Counted from the stretch's first letter, positions 45,906 to 56,180 are shown. The stretch: DNA of 64,000 nucleotides from Roseobacter sp. HKCCD6576-2 (GCF_013179285.1 NZ_WVNW01000005.1:186001-250000); one strand, 5' to 3'. A program made the numbers and translations. Notes: generated from the sequence alone by a model not told the origin.

Positions 45906-47222
45906 TCAACTGTGCTGACGATCCGCGCGGAGCTTGTTGAAATAGGCCAAGCGCTTGGCCAACTCCCGCTCATATCCACGCTGCACGGGCTGGTAAAACT
46001 GCGCCCGGCCCATCTGGTCCGGGAAGTAGTTCTGACCAGAGAACCCATCTTTCGCATCGTGGTCATAATCGTATCCCGCGCCATAGCCCTGATCTTTCAT
46101 CAAGTTAGTCGGCGCGTTGAGGATGTGTTTCGGCGGCGGCTTTGATCCGGTGGATTTGGCGGAGCGGCGCGCGTCTTTATACGCTACATATGTCGCATTC
46201 GATTTCGGCGCGAGGGCGAGGTAGAGCACGGCCTGCGCCAGCGCCAGTTCCCCTTCGGGCGACCCAAGCCGCTCATAGGTTTCCCATGCATCTAGGCAGA
46301 CCCGCTGCGCTTGCGGCTCGGCGAGACCGATGTCTTCGACCGCCATGCGGGTGATCCGGCGGGCCAGAAAACGGGGATCCTCTCCGCCTTCCAGCATCCG
46401 GGCCAACCAATAAAGGCTGGCATCAGGGTCCGAGCCCCGCACGGATTTATGCAAAGCCGAGATCAGGTTGTAATGCGCATCACCGGATTTATCGTATTGC
46501 GCCGCGCGGCGTTGCAGCCGGGTGGCCAGTTGATCGACGGTCAGCTGCCCATCCACCTTCCAGGCCGCGACCTGCTCCGCCAGATTGAGGAGCGCGCGCC
46601 CATCGCCATCCGCCATCTCAAGAAGCGCCATCCGCGCCTCTGGCCGGAGCGGCATCGGATGGTGCATCTCAAGCTCGGCATGCGCCAAGATCTTTTCCAG
46701 AGCCGCCTCGTCCAGCCGGTTCAAAACCAGAACTTGGGCCCGGGACAGAAGCGCCGCGTTTAACTCAAATGACGGATTCTCCGTCGTAGCGCCCACAAGA
46801 AGGATGGTTCCATCTTCCATATGCGGCAGGAACCCGTCCTGTTGCGCTTTATTGAAACGATGGATTTCGTCCACGAACAAAAGCGTGCCTTTGCCATTGG
46901 CATGGCGCAGCTTGGCGGCCTCAAAGACTTTGCGCAGATCTGGCACACCTGTGAAAATCGCGCTGATCTGCACAAAATGCAGATCGGTCTCATCAGCCAA
47001 AAGCCGGGCAATGGTCGTCTTCCCCACACCGGGCGGCCCCCAAAACACCAGCGACGACAACGCGCCGCTGTCCAGCATCACTTTGAGGCTGCCTTCCGGG
47101 CCCAGCAAATGCTCCTGTCCAATCACCTCGGCCAAGCTGCGCGGTCGCAGCCGATCGGCCAGGGGGCGCGGCCCGGCTCGGACAGTGGGATCAGAAACAC
47201 TGGTGTCAAACAAATCTGCCAT
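45906..47222 (-). CDS. rarA: Replication-associated recombination protein RarA (MgsA)
   Basis: A 438-residue AAA+ ATPase, clamp-loader-like. Walker A is FWGPPGVGKTTIARLLA, Walker B LLFVDEIHRFNKAQQD, sensor 1 GATTENPSFE, and a C-terminal tetramerisation domain follows (YLALAPKSNATYVAYKDA). It acts at stalled replication forks. Its stop may overlap a possible TTG start for crcB. Confidence 0.96.
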   Translation of the reverse strand: MADLFDTSVSDPTVRAGPRPLADRLRPRSLAEVIGQEHLLGPEGSLKVMLDSGALSSLVFWGPPGVGKTTIARLLADETDLHFVQISAIFTGVPDLRKVFEAAKLRHANGKGTLLFVDEIHRFNKAQQDGFLPHMEDGTILLVGATTENPSFELNAALLSRAQVLVLNRLDEAALEKILAHAELEMHHPMPLRPEARMALLEMADGDGRALLNLAEQVAAWKVDGQLTVDQLATRLQRRAAQYDKSGDAHYNLISALHKSVRGSDPDASLYWLARMLEGGEDPRFLARRITRMAVEDIGLAEPQAQRVCLDAWETYERLGSPEGELALAQAVLYLALAPKSNATYVAYKDARRSAKSTGSKPPPKHILNAPTNLMKDQGYGAGYDYDHDAKDGFSGQNYFPDQMGRAQFYQPVQRGYERELAKRLAYFNKLRADRQHS

Positions 47223-47305
47223 CCCCTCTATCTAAGGGGGCAGCGGGCAGGTGCATAGACCCCGCCCATCGCAGGTTTGAGTGTTTGGAGTGTGACCAAG
47301 CCATC

Positions 47306-47893
47306 TCAGTGCATCTTCGAGGCCATCGACACGAAATAGCAGCGGTGTGCCACACCACCGATCTTCATGATCGGGCCGCCCGGCTCCATCGAGATACCAA
47401 GGCGGCGGCCAAGGCGCGGGATACCAATCGGCAGAAGGCCCAAAAGCATCGTCGCCCCCAATGCGCGCGCGGACCGCACCATATGCCCCATCAGAGACAT
47501 CTGAACATCCCGACGGATGTCGGTGCTGACCCCTTCGGCGACAAAAAGGCGGTTTGCATCCCAGATATGCGCGGCAATCGGCGCCGGATCATCAAGCAGA
47601 TTCGAAGGGATTTCCTCCAGCAAACCGCGCTGCGCATCCCGCACCATGTAAGAATAAATGCCGCACCGGGCCGTCGTCGGGGTCAAACGAACACCTGCAA
47701 GCACTTTGCCGTTCTCATGGACACAAACCCACCGGCTTTGCGGCGTATCATATTGATCGAACTCCATGCCATCGGCATTCGGCAGATCCCAGTGCATGTG
47801 TTCGATGAACTTGTTGTGCCGGGCGCGCAGCATATTGGTGAACAGGTCACCATGATTGTGGATATTGTCGAAAGACAGGGTGGTAGACTGCAT
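47306..47893 (-). CDS. Acyl-homoserine-lactone synthase, LuxI family
   Basis: A 195-residue autoinducer synthase that makes an acyl-homoserine lactone from acyl-ACP and S-adenosylmethionine. Core residues are visible: Arg in LRARHNKF, Trp in HMHWDLP, the two aspartates of EFDQYD, Arg in GVRLTPT, and IWDANRLFV, where most LuxI proteins have WExxR; here the acidic residue is Asp. AGGAGG stands seven bases before the ATG. It lies 79 bases after the stop of the luxR gene on the same strand. Confidence 0.93.
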   Translation of the reverse strand: MQSTTLSFDNIHNHGDLFTNMLRARHNKFIEHMHWDLPNADGMEFDQYDTPQSRWVCVHENGKVLAGVRLTPTTARCGIYSYMVRDAQRGLLEEIPSNLLDDPAPIAAHIWDANRLFVAEGVSTDIRRDVQMSLMGHMVRSARALGATMLLGLLPIGIPRLGRRLGISMEPGGPIMKIGGVAHRCYFVSMASKMH

Positions 47894-47972
47894 AGATTTG
47901 CCTCCTTCGGCTCGGGTTAAGAAACTTTCCCCGCGGAGGATCACGCCAGCGGCTCACCATGTATCCTGTCTT

Positions 47973-48584
47973 TCAAATCAAGCCATATTCCTTTGCGCGC
48001 TGGACAGCCTCGGCCGTTGTTCGGGCCATAAGCTTCTGACGAGCAGAGGTCAGACGTGCTTTGAAAGCACTTTCAGAAATGCCAAGTTTGGCGGCGGCAG
48101 CTGCATGGCGGTCCCCTTCCGCGATACATCTCAAAGCTTCGATCTGCGCATTCGACAGTTTTGTCGGCGGCACAGACAGATCGTGCATGCGCTGCACGAT
48201 CTTATGGACGTGTTCCATTTCCTCCTGTGTGTATTCGCGGTCGGGGCGCGTGGCCCCGGCGATCGTCCGCGAAGACAACGGGCCGATCGAACAGATCATC
48301 CCGTAGTGCATTCCATACTCCGCCGACTCTTTCAGAATTCCAAACGGGTCCGGCAAACCGATCTCGCTCCACCGGCGCACGCCCGTATGGCTGAGCCCCC
48401 AAGCCAAAGTCGGATCTCGAAGCCCGTAGACCTTGGCCGTATAAATCTCCTGCCACTCTTCGGGATATGTGTTCACCATGATCAGCGGCGACACGTACCG
48501 AATATGCAAACCGACAGCGTAGCCCCCAGGCGTCGCCAGAGAGAGTTCATGCAAAAGCAGGTCGAGTGCAGGCGTTTTAGACAT
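47973..48584 (-). CDS. LuxR-family quorum-sensing regulator
   Basis: A 203-residue regulator, somewhat shorter than the usual 235-250. The N-terminal autoinducer-binding domain shows the family aromatic/aspartate pattern in YPEEWQEIYTAKVYGLRDPTLAWG. The C-terminal helix-turn-helix is LSNAQIEALRCIAEGDRHAAAAAKLGISESAFKARLTSARQKL. MSKTPALD is taken as the start; an open frame runs 77 residues further but overlaps the divergent small gene. It is the likely receptor for the signal of the downstream luxI-type gene. Confidence 0.92.
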   Translation of the reverse strand: MSKTPALDLLLHELSLATPGGYAVGLHIRYVSPLIMVNTYPEEWQEIYTAKVYGLRDPTLAWGLSHTGVRRWSEIGLPDPFGILKESAEYGMHYGMICSIGPLSSRTIAGATRPDREYTQEEMEHVHKIVQRMHDLSVPPTKLSNAQIEALRCIAEGDRHAAAAAKLGISESAFKARLTSARQKLMARTTAEAVQRAKEYGLI

Positions 48585-48675
48585 TGAACCGACAAAAAGA
48601 CATGTCTTTTTAGACAGGTTGCCAGAAACAGGGTCAACAATAAACTCTGAGCCCTCTGGACTAAAGGTGAGCGGT

Positions 48676-48855
48676 ATGTCGGAAAAGATCGAACCAGATC
48701 TTTTTGCGCGTTTGATGGGATTGTCACAGCCCGCGCGCAATGACCTTCTTGAGTTTTTGGGTGAAACGCCTGTTGCGGAGGCCGAATTGGAACGGCTTAT
48801 CCAAGATGTGGCCAATCGGGATACGCCCCCGAAAGCCGCGTTAAAGCCCTCTTAA
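48676..48855 (+). CDS. Small hypothetical protein, 59 residues
   Basis: MSEKIEPDLFARLMGLSQPARNDLLEFLG begins a short, acidic, mostly helical protein with no membrane segment. AGGTGAG lies five bases upstream and a strong intrinsic terminator follows six bases after the stop, so this looks like a real single-gene transcript. It diverges from the luxR gene across 91 bases, which hints at quorum control. The family is not recognised. Confidence 0.6.
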   Translation: MSEKIEPDLFARLMGLSQPARNDLLEFLGETPVAEAELERLIQDVANRDTPPKAALKPS

Positions 48856-48860
48856 ACAAA

Positions 48861-48894
48861 AAACCCCGCCATTCAGCGGGGTTTCATTTTTTTT
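48861..48894. terminator. Bidirectional terminator between the small gene and rplQ
   Basis: Stem AAACCCCGC with GCGGGGTTT around CATTCA. It is followed on the plus strand by CATTTTTTTT and on the minus strand by a T-rich tract (TTTTTTGTTT). It ends both the 59-residue gene and the long ribosomal alpha operon. Confidence 0.92.
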
Positions 48895-48917
48895 AAACTG
48901 TGTCTCAAATGCGGCGG

Positions 48918-49337
48918 TTAATCGTCCGCCGCTTCTTCGGCTTCAACGCGTGCACGGTCGCCTGCGCCTTTGGCATCCACATCACGATCAACGAATTCGA
49001 TGATCGCCATCGGCGCCATATCGCCATAGCGGAACCCCGCCTTCAGAACCCGGACATAGCCTCCCTGGCGCTCTGCATAGCGTGGGCCCAGAACCTCGAA
49101 CAGTTTTGCCACATAAGCATCCTGTTTGAGTTGGGCCGCAGCTTGCCGGCGGGCGTGCAAATCGCCGCGTTTGCCAAGCGTGATCAACTTCTCAACAATC
49201 GGCCGCAGCTCTTTGGCTTTCGGCAGAGTCGTCTTGATTTGCTCATGTTCAATGAGCGAGCCAGCCATATTTGCAAAGAGCGCCTTGCGGTGCTCATGGG
49301 TGCGGTTCAGGCGGCGGTAGCCTCGTGCGTGACGCAT
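48918..49337 (-). CDS. rplQ: Ribosomal protein L17
   Basis: A 139-residue L17 of the 50S subunit, with [28 protein letters not shown] and [21 protein letters not shown]. The acidic C-terminal tail (EAEEAADD) is common in this group. It is the last gene of the ribosomal block and ends at a bidirectional terminator. Confidence 0.97.
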   Translation of the reverse strand: MRHARGYRRLNRTHEHRKALFANMAGSLIEHEQIKTTLPKAKELRPIVEKLITLGKRGDLHARRQAAAQLKQDAYVAKLFEVLGPRYAERQGGYVRVLKAGFRYGDMAPMAIIEFVDRDVDAKGAGDRARVEAEEAADD

Positions 49338-49366
49338 GTCATTTACTCCGTTTTATGCTTTGTCTG

Positions 49367-49433
49367 GGGCCCCATGCGTGCGGGGCCCTCTCCTTGGGGC
49401 ATCATGCCCAGTTAGTCCCCGCATCTATGCGGG
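49367..49433 (-). other. Two hairpins in the rpoA-rplQ gap
   Basis: GGGCCCC/GGGGCCC (49367-49388, 8-base loop) and CCCGCAT/ATGCGGG (49418-49433, 2-base loop) lie in the 126 bases between rpoA and rplQ. Neither has a clear U-tract on the minus strand. They may adjust rplQ expression or mRNA processing. Confidence 0.5.
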
Positions 49434-49463
49434 CATTTAAAGCTCCAAAGCGCGTCTCGCGCC

Positions 49464-50480
49464 TCAGAAGTTGTCTTCGTATTTCTTGGCCAAGTCCTCA
49501 ATGTTATCGGGCGGCCAGTCAATGATATCCATGCCCAAATGCAGGCCCATGCCCGAAAGCACTTCCTTGATCTCATTCAAGGATTTGCGGCCAAAGTTGG
49601 GGGTGCGGAGCATCTCGGCTTCGGTCTTCTGGATCAGATCACCGATATAGACTATGTTGTCGTTCTTCAGGCAGTTGGCCGAACGAACCGACAATTCCAA
49701 CTCGTCCACTTTCTTCAGAAGCAGCGGGTTGAACTCCAGATCGTCCTCGTCATCCTGACGGCTGGCGCTTTCCGGCTCATCGAAGTTCACGAAGATCGAC
49801 AGCTGGTCCTGAATGATCCGCGCGGCATAGGCCACAGCATCATCCGGGGTCACCGAGCCGTCAGTTTCCAGCTTCAGCGTCAGCTTGTCATAATCCAGCA
49901 CTTGGCCCTCACGGGTCGGCTGCACATCATAGCTGACCTTCTTGACCGGCGAATAGATCGCATCGATCGGGATCAGGCCAATCGGCGCATCCTCGGGGCG
50001 GTTCTTGTCGGCGGCGACATAGCCTTTCCCGGTGCTGATGGTCAGCTCCATGTAGAGATCGGCGCCATCATCCAAGTGACAGATCACATGCTCTTTGTTC
50101 AGCACTTCGATGCCAGCGGATTCCGAAATGTCACCCGCAGTAACAACCTTTGGACCTTTCGCCGTGATCGACACGCGCTTGGGCCCATCGGTTTCCATCC
50201 GGATCGCCACGCCTTTGAGGTTCAGAACCACATCGGTCACGTCTTCCCGCACACCGGCGATGGACGAGAATTCGTGCAAAACATTGTCGATTTGCACCGA
50301 GGTGATTGCAGCACCCTGCAGCGAGCTCATCAGCACGCGGCGCAGGGCGTTGCCGAGCGTCAGGCCAAAGCCCCGCTCCAACGGCTCGGCCACAACGGTC
50401 GCCTGACGCGCGGGTTCATTGCCCGGGTTCACAACCAATTGGGTCGGCTTAATAAGTTCTTGCCAGTTTTTATGGATCAT
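49464..50480 (-). CDS. rpoA: RNA polymerase alpha subunit
   Basis: A 338-residue alpha subunit. The N-terminal assembly domain holds [24 protein letters not shown]. The C-terminal domain has the DNA-binding helix-hairpin-helix [44 protein letters not shown] stands before the ATG; an upstream in-frame start would add 24 unrelated residues. Confidence 0.98.
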   Translation of the reverse strand: MIHKNWQELIKPTQLVVNPGNEPARQATVVAEPLERGFGLTLGNALRRVLMSSLQGAAITSVQIDNVLHEFSSIAGVREDVTDVVLNLKGVAIRMETDGPKRVSITAKGPKVVTAGDISESAGIEVLNKEHVICHLDDGADLYMELTISTGKGYVAADKNRPEDAPIGLIPIDAIYSPVKKVSYDVQPTREGQVLDYDKLTLKLETDGSVTPDDAVAYAARIIQDQLSIFVNFDEPESASRQDDEDDLEFNPLLLKKVDELELSVRSANCLKNDNIVYIGDLIQKTEAEMLRTPNFGRKSLNEIKEVLSGMGLHLGMDIIDWPPDNIEDLAKKYEDNF

Positions 50481-50596
50481 GGTGTCGCCTCCATTCTTGC
50501 TCAGGGCCTGGATCCGTGGCTCTGAACGCTCGAGGATCAAAAATGACAGCAACGGGCCACGCGGAATGCCGCAGCCCGTCGCGAGTAAATCATACG

Positions 50597-50986
50597 TTAA
50601 ACGCGGCGGCGTTTCGGCGGGCGGCAGCCGTTATGGGCCATCGGGGTCACATCGCGGATCGACGTGATCGAGAAGCCAACGGCGGCCAGCGCCCGAAGCG
50701 CGGACTCGCGGCCCGAACCCGGGCCTTGAACTTCGACCTCTAGGGTCTTCACACCATGTTCCTGAGCTTTCTTGCCGGCATCTTCAGCGGCCATCTGCGC
50801 CGCATAAGGCGTGGATTTCCGCGAGCCTTTGAAGCCCATGGTTCCGGCGGAGGACCAGGAAATCGCGTTGCCCTGCACATCCGAAATCAGGATTTTGGTG
50901 TTGTTGAACGAGCTGTTCACATGCGCCACACCTGCGGCGATGTTTTTGCGCTCTTTACGCTTAGTCCGTGTCTTATCGCGTGCCAT
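50597..50986 (-). CDS. rpsK: Ribosomal protein S11
   Basis: A 129-residue S11 of the 30S platform, with [31 protein letters not shown] and the C-terminal [18 protein letters not shown]. It follows rpsM by 12 bases. Confidence 0.98.
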   Translation of the reverse strand: MARDKTRTKRKERKNIAAGVAHVNSSFNNTKILISDVQGNAISWSSAGTMGFKGSRKSTPYAAQMAAEDAGKKAQEHGVKTLEVEVQGPGSGRESALRALAAVGFSITSIRDVTPMAHNGCRPPKRRRV

Positions 50987-50998
50987 TGATCTGCCCCC

Positions 50999-51367
50999 TT
51001 ACTTCTTCTTGCCGGCAATGGCCTTTGCGGGGCCTTTGCGGGTGCGCGCGTTGGTATGGGTGCGCTGACCGCGCACGGGCAGGTTCCGACGATGACGCAG
51101 ACCGCGATAGCAGCCCAGGTCCATCAAACGTTTGATGTTCATCTGCGTGTCACGGCGCAGGTCACCTTCAACGGTGAAGTTTGCGTCGATATGTTCGCGG
51201 ATTTGCAGAACTTCGGCATCCGACAGCTCATTGACCCGGCGCGACGTGTCAATGCCGACGGCTTCGCAGATCTGTGCGGCCGAGGTATGTCCAATTCCGG
51301 TGATATAGGTCAGCGCGATCGGTACGCGCTTGGCGGTGGGGATGTTCACCCCGGCAATACGTGCCAC
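50999..51367 (-). CDS. rpsM: Ribosomal protein S13
   Basis: A 122-residue S13 ([25 protein letters not shown]; basic tail GKKK). The start is GTG, preceded by AAGGA at eight bases. The upstream frame is open but not conserved. A GTG start on a core ribosomal gene implies lowered initiation strength. Confidence 0.96.
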   Translation of the reverse strand: MARIAGVNIPTAKRVPIALTYITGIGHTSAAQICEAVGIDTSRRVNELSDAEVLQIREHIDANFTVEGDLRRDTQMNIKRLMDLGCYRGLRHRRNLPVRGQRTHTNARTRKGPAKAIAGKKK

Positions 51368-51425
51368 GTATCGTTTCCTTCTTCGTTGCGGTTCCGTGGT
51401 TCCAGAACCTTTTTTCACAACATAA

Positions 51426-51451
51426 GGCCCGAGGATGCAGTCCTGCGGGCC
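51426..51451 (-). other. Hairpin upstream of rpsM
   Basis: GGCCCG/CGGGCC arms with an inner AGGA/TCCT pair lie 59 bases before the rpsM start, between adk and rpsM. No U-tract follows. It could be a processing or regulatory leader for the alpha-operon part (rpsM-rpsK-rpoA-rplQ). Confidence 0.5.
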
Positions 51452-51560
51452 CTGTCATATCTGGTCAGGCATCTACGACATAGAAGCGTCGAGGAATACC
51501 TATCGATTCCCTAAGGAAGGCTTGCACCTAAGATCATTTGGCGCAGTCGTCAAGAGTGTT

Positions 51561-52208
51561 TTACGGGGTGTCAAGTGTTTCCTTGATCGACGCCGCAACC
51601 TCATCAATCTCGCCCAGGCCCGGCACCCATCTAAGCTGCCCCTTGGCGTGGTAATATCCGATCAGCGGCGAGGTCTTTTTGTAATACTCCATCAGCCGGG
51701 TTTTGAGGCTTTCCTCATTGTCATCGGCCCGGCGTTTGAAGTCAGACGCGCCGCAGTTCGAGCACTTTCCATCAGCCGGGATCGGCTTGGTGATGTCGTT
51801 ATAGACTTCGCCGCAACTGCCGCAGGTCGCACGTGCGGTGATCCGCTGAACCAACGCGTCGTCATTCACTTCCATGGCGACCACGTGATCGAGGCTTTGG
51901 CCGTTGCGCTCTAACAAGTCTGCCAGCGCATCGGCCTGACCAAGCGTGCGCGGGAACCCATCGAAGATCACCCCGCCGCCGATATCGCCTTGCAGCTTTT
52001 CCTCGATCAACCCGATGACGATCTCATCGGTAACCAACTCGCCCGCATCCATGATCGCGGCGACCCGCTGGCCCATCTCCGTTCCTGAGGTCCGCGCTTC
52101 GCGCAGCATGTCTCCGGTGCTCAACTGCACCATGCCGCGCTCTTCCACCAGCCGGCGGGCTTGCGTGCCCTTACCGGCGCCTGGCGGCCCCAGAAGTATG
52201 ATGTTCAT
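51561..52208 (-). CDS. adk: Adenylate kinase
   Basis: A 215-residue long-form adenylate kinase. The P-loop is [16 protein letters not shown] and the AMP-binding segment [14 protein letters not shown]. The LID carries four cysteines (CGSC ... CSNC), the zinc-binding type. It overlaps the secY stop by four bases, the usual alphaproteobacterial coupling. Confidence 0.97.
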   Translation of the reverse strand: MNIILLGPPGAGKGTQARRLVEERGMVQLSTGDMLREARTSGTEMGQRVAAIMDAGELVTDEIVIGLIEEKLQGDIGGGVIFDGFPRTLGQADALADLLERNGQSLDHVVAMEVNDDALVQRITARATCGSCGEVYNDITKPIPADGKCSNCGASDFKRRADDNEESLKTRLMEYYKKTSPLIGYYHAKGQLRWVPGLGEIDEVAASIKETLDTP

Positions 52209-53572
52209 CGACGTGCTGGTCCCTTCCGTGCAGTGCCTCGGCCCTTCTTGCCGCGTAGCTGCGATTTCTCAATCAGCCCCTCATATTGATGGGCCAAGAG
52301 ATGAGACTGGATTTGTTGCACCGTGTCCATCCCCACCGAGACGATAATCAGGATCGAGGTGCCACCGAAATAGGCCGTAATTGCCAGTTCAGTCCGCACG
52401 ATCTCAGGCAGAAGACAAACCAGCGCCAAATAGCCAGAGCCCAGAACCAGGACACGATTGACCACATATTCCAGATACTCCGAGGTCTTCTTGCCCGGCC
52501 GAATACCGGGGATGAACCCGTTCTGGTTCTTCAGGTTATCGGCCACGTCATCGGTCTTAAACGACACGTTCAGCGTATAGAAATACGTGAAGAAGATGAT
52601 CATCGAGGCAAAGAACAGCAGATAGAGCGGCTGCCCCGGCCCGAAATTCGCCAGGATCCAGGCCATCACCGGGCCAGAGGCCTCAGTGCCCGAGAAGGTC
52701 GAGAGCGTCGTCGGCAACAAAAGGAGCGATGACGCAAAGATCGCGGGGATCACACCGGCCGGGTTGACCTTGACCGGCAAATGGCTGGTGCCGCCGTCAT
52801 AGACCTTCATTCCCACCTGACGACGCGGATATTGGATATGAATCTTCCTAAGCGATCGCTCCATAAACACCACGAACGTTAGCGTCGCCAAGAGCATGAA
52901 GATCACCCCAAGGATCACCGGCGTCGCCAATGCGCCCTGACGGCCTTGCTCAAAGAACTGCGCCAAAGCGGCGGGAAGTTCGGCGATAATGCCAACGAAG
53001 ATGATCAGCGAGATGCCGTTGCCGATGCCGCGCGCGGTGATCTGCTCACCCAGCCACATCAGGAACATCGTGCCGCCAACCAGCGTAATCACACAAGCGG
53101 CGCGGAAGAACCAACCCGGGTCCGTCACCAAGCCACCGGATTCAAGCGACACGGCAATACCGTAAGCCTGAAACGTCGCCAAAACCACGGTGCCATACCG
53201 GGTATATTGGTTCAGCTTCTTGCGACCGGACTCGCCCTCTTTCTTCAACGCTTCGAGTTGCGGCACCATCGCCGCCATCAGCTGCACGATGATCGAGGCC
53301 GAGATATAGGGCATGATCCCGAGCGCGAAGACGCCCATGCGAGACAGCGCCCCGCCGGTGAACATGTTGAGCACGCCGCCCAAACCCGCCGCCGCATCGT
53401 CGAAGAACCGTTGTAGCTCGACACCATCAATCCCCGGCACAGGGATATAGGTACCGATCCGGTAGATGATCAGAAGACCAATCGCGAACAAGATACGCTG
53501 GCGCAACTCGGTCGCTTTGCCGAACGCGCTCCAGCTCATGTTCGCTGCCATTTGCTCTGCCGCAGATGCCAT
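52205..53572 (-). CDS. secY: Preprotein translocase subunit SecY
   Basis: A 455-residue, ten-helix channel of the Sec translocon. Markers are [24 protein letters not shown] in helix 1, the plug region [16 protein letters not shown], and [29 protein letters not shown] near the end. MASAAEQ is preferred as the start over an ATG 18 bases upstream. Confidence 0.97.
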   Translation of the reverse strand: MASAAEQMAANMSWSAFGKATELRQRILFAIGLLIIYRIGTYIPVPGIDGVELQRFFDDAAAGLGGVLNMFTGGALSRMGVFALGIMPYISASIIVQLMAAMVPQLEALKKEGESGRKKLNQYTRYGTVVLATFQAYGIAVSLESGGLVTDPGWFFRAACVITLVGGTMFLMWLGEQITARGIGNGISLIIFVGIIAELPAALAQFFEQGRQGALATPVILGVIFMLLATLTFVVFMERSLRKIHIQYPRRQVGMKVYDGGTSHLPVKVNPAGVIPAIFASSLLLLPTTLSTFSGTEASGPVMAWILANFGPGQPLYLLFFASMIIFFTYFYTLNVSFKTDDVADNLKNQNGFIPGIRPGKKTSEYLEYVVNRVLVLGSGYLALVCLLPEIVRTELAITAYFGGTSILIIVSVGMDTVQQIQSHLLAHQYEGLIEKSQLRGKKGRGTARKGPARR

Positions 53573-53703
53573 GCTGTCTCTCTTATGCATTGCGCCGCGA
53601 GATCGGGGTTCGATCGCGCGGCGCGGAAAAAACCTTGGGGCTAGATGTAAGGGGCGGGCCCGCCCCCCACAACCGTCTAAAAGGTCACGAACCCTTTAGA
53701 GGG

Positions 53704-54177
53704 TTATTCCGCCGCAGGAGCCGCCGCCACGGTGAGGCTGCCACCGGCTTTCTCAACCGCTTCAACGGCCGCTTTCGACGCGCCAGTCACGGACAGCTTC
53801 AGCTTGGACGTAACCTCACCCTTCGCCAGAACCCGCACACCATCAAGCTTGCGACGGATGATGCCAGCCTCGAGCAGCGTGTCCTCAGTGATGTCTTTCT
53901 TCGCGTCCAGCTTGCCAGCTTCGACGAATTTCTCGATCAGGCCCAGGTTGACCACCGCGAATTTCTTCCGGTTCGGCTTGTTGAAGCCACGCTTGGGCAA
54001 ACGCTGATAGAGTGGCATTTGGCCACCCTCATAGCCATTGATCGCCACACCCGAGCGGGATTTCTGACCTTTGATCCCGCGACCGGCAGTCTTACCGGTG
54101 CCAGAGCCAGGGCCACGGCCCACGCGCTTGGCTTTCTTGGTTGCGCCGGGATTGTCGCGCAGTTCATGCAATTTCAT
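53704..54177 (-). CDS. rplO: Ribosomal protein L15
   Basis: A 157-residue L15 beginning [43 protein letters not shown], with an alanine-rich end. In most bacteria it directly follows rpmD; here a globin gene and a terminator-like hairpin separate them, so it probably relies on another promoter or on read-through. Confidence 0.97.
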   Translation of the reverse strand: MKLHELRDNPGATKKAKRVGRGPGSGTGKTAGRGIKGQKSRSGVAINGYEGGQMPLYQRLPKRGFNKPNRKKFAVVNLGLIEKFVEAGKLDAKKDITEDTLLEAGIIRRKLDGVRVLAKGEVTSKLKLSVTGASKAAVEAVEKAGGSLTVAAAPAAE

Positions 54178-54354
54178 ATCGCTTCTCCTTAGCCGGAACT
54201 GCCCCCGAAGCGAGATGGACAGACGCGGCGTTTCTTGATGTTTGAGTCGGGTCTTCGAAAGACCACTGGCGGCGTATAGACGGGCGTTATCAGGTTTTCA
54301 AGTGAGTATGTGGGGTGGACAAGCGAAGACAGGACGCTGCGCGATCCGACCGCA

Positions 54355-54774
54355 TCATGCCTCGATCCCTCCCCGCCGGATCATATTGCGGCTCACCTCG
54401 GCATAAGCCTTGCGCCAGGCCTGCTCTAGCTCTGGCGTGAAACCCTCCCCCAATGCGTTCCGCATCGTGTCGATCAGCGCCTCCTCCATCGGCGCGAAGT
54501 CGCCCGCATGCACGCCCAAGATCGCATGGCTCCGGCCAAGGCTCTGATACCGACTGGCGAGGTGCTCTTCGTCATCCAGTTTCTGCACGATCACATCCAG
54601 CGTGGTCATGAACTTCATCCCCTGCCCGGTCAGGTCGTCACGGAACATCTTGCGTAGCTCGGGAGCTCGGCGAAACAGCGCATCATAGAAATAGGTCGAG
54701 TGCGCTTCGAAATCCTTGCGCAGGCGGCCCAGACTGTCCCGCACCATCGCGAGTTCGGCAGATGTAAGGGACAT
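54355..54774 (-). CDS. Single-domain globin
   Basis: A 139-residue globin of the flavohaemoglobin-like single-domain type. The B-helix tyrosine is in STYFYDALFRRAPELRKMF, and the proximal (F8) histidine in GRSHAILGVHAGDF; the C-terminal W-rich helix is EQAWRKAYAEVSRNM. GGAGG stands six bases before the ATG. There is no reductase domain, so it may bind oxygen or NO with a separate reductase. Its location between rpmD and rplO in a ribosomal operon is unusual. Confidence 0.85.
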   Translation of the reverse strand: MSLTSAELAMVRDSLGRLRKDFEAHSTYFYDALFRRAPELRKMFRDDLTGQGMKFMTTLDVIVQKLDDEEHLASRYQSLGRSHAILGVHAGDFAPMEEALIDTMRNALGEGFTPELEQAWRKAYAEVSRNMIRRGGIEA

Positions 54775-54857
54775 TGACGCCTCCATTAGTTGCGTCAAAC
54801 AAGTATATCACAAAATCATTGGAAACGAGCAGGCACCCCAAACCCCGCAAAAAGAAA

Positions 54858-54883
54858 ACGCCCCGGCGTTGCCGCCGGAGCGT
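54858..54883 (-). terminator. Terminator-like hairpin after rpmD
   Basis: On the minus strand a stem formed by ACGCTCCGGCG and CGCCGGGGCGT (one mismatch, short loop) is followed by TTTTCTTTTTG. It lies 28 bases after the rpmD stop and before the globin gene, so it would end or damp the spc transcript there. Confidence 0.8.
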
Positions 54884-54910
54884 CTCGTCTTCCCTCGAAA
54901 ACCTCGGCTC

Positions 54911-55099
54911 TTAGCTGCGCTCTTCGATGATCTCCACCAGATGCGGGATCTTGCGGACCATGCCGCGCACGGCGGGGGTGTCCTCAAGCTCGCGCGTCTT
55001 GTGCATTTTGTTCAGGCCCAGGCCGATCAGCGTCTGGCGCTGCTTTTCCGGGCGGCGGATCGGCGAACCGATCTGTTTCACAACAATGGTTTTTGCCAT
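54911..55099 (-). CDS. rpmD: Ribosomal protein L30
   Basis: A 62-residue L30, with [44 protein letters not shown], the standard short form. It lies five bases after rpsE and before a terminator-like hairpin. Confidence 0.97.
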   Translation of the reverse strand: MAKTIVVKQIGSPIRRPEKQRQTLIGLGLNKMHKTRELEDTPAVRGMVRKIPHLVEIIEERS

Positions 55100-55104
55100 G
55101 GGTC

Positions 55105-55686
55105 TCAGGCCTCCTCAGCCGCAGTCTCGGCTGCCGGTGCTTCATCCCGCTTGGGCAGGATGTCAGCGACCTTTTTGCCGCGACGTGCCGCAACCTGACG
55201 CGGGGAAGACTCTTTCTTGAGACCGTCCAGCGTGGCGCGGATCATGTTATAGGGGTTCTGTGACCCGGTCGATTTCGAGACCACGTCTTTCACGCCCAGC
55301 ATCTCAAACACGGCCCGCATCGGACCACCGGCGATGATCCCGGTTCCTTCCGGTGCCGTGCGCATGACGACTTTGCCCGCGCCATGACGGCCCAACATGT
55401 CGTGATGCAGCGTCCGGCCCTCTTTCAGAGGCACGCGGATCAACTGACGCTTGGCCTGCTCGGTTGCCTTGCGGATCGCCTCGGGCACCTCTTTGGCTTT
55501 GCCCTTGCCGAAGCCCACACGACCCCGCTGATCGCCCACAACCACCAAAGCGGCGAAGCCAAAGCGCTTACCACCTTTCACGGTTTTGGACACCCGGTTG
55601 ATCGCAACCAGACGGTCGGCGAATTCCGGCGTTTCCTCTTCGCGGTTGCGGCCGCGGCCACGCCCTCGGTTTTCACGTTCTGCCAT
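55105..55686 (-). CDS. rpsE: Ribosomal protein S5
   Basis: A 193-residue S5. The S5 double-stranded-RNA fold is seen in [38 protein letters not shown] and [15 protein letters not shown]. The N-terminal Arg/Glu-rich stretch and the alanine/glutamate tail are extra, as is common in alphaproteobacteria. The start is three codons inside the longest frame. Confidence 0.97.
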   Translation of the reverse strand: MAERENRGRGRGRNREEETPEFADRLVAINRVSKTVKGGKRFGFAALVVVGDQRGRVGFGKGKAKEVPEAIRKATEQAKRQLIRVPLKEGRTLHHDMLGRHGAGKVVMRTAPEGTGIIAGGPMRAVFEMLGVKDVVSKSTGSQNPYNMIRATLDGLKKESSPRQVAARRGKKVADILPKRDEAPAAETAAEEA

Positions 55687-55809
55687 GAGCGGCATCCTTT
55701 CCTAGCGGCGCACTCCGCGCCTTGATCTCCGATCGCAGTGGGCACATTGCCCCCCGATCATCGAGGCGGCGCGAACGCCGCCTACATTTGCTTGGACCCT
55801 GAACGGGTC

Positions 55810-56169
55810 TTAGAACTTCAGACCACCTTCACGCGCAGCGTCGGCCAGGGCCTTCACTTTGCCGTGGAAGAGGAACCCGCCGCGGTCGAAATAGCAGTCT
55901 TCGACACCGGCTTTCTTGGCGCGCGCGGCAATCGCCTCACCCACCTTGGTGGCCGCTTCGACATTGTTCTTGCCGACGACACCCAGATCCTTCTCCAACG
56001 AGGAAGCCGAGGCGAGCGTCACGCCGTTCACATCGTCGATCAGCTGCACGCTGATGTTTTTGTTGGAACGGTGCACGGACAGGCGCGGACGCCCATCTGC
56101 CGTTTTCCGCAATTTGTTCCGAACGCGCAGGCGGCGTTTCTGGAACAGAACTCGTTTGCTGTTTGCCAT
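55810..56169 (-). CDS. rplR: Ribosomal protein L18
   Basis: A 119-residue L18 that binds 5S rRNA, with [32 protein letters not shown] and [25 protein letters not shown]. It lies 11 bases after rplF. Confidence 0.97.
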   Translation of the reverse strand: MANSKRVLFQKRRLRVRNKLRKTADGRPRLSVHRSNKNISVQLIDDVNGVTLASASSLEKDLGVVGKNNVEAATKVGEAIAARAKKAGVEDCYFDRGGFLFHGKVKALADAAREGGLKF

Positions 56170-56180
56170 TGTTCGCGCCC

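Noticed and set aside
49539-50525. 328-residue open frame on the plus strand
   Set aside because: It is antisense to rpoA, with no motif of its own.
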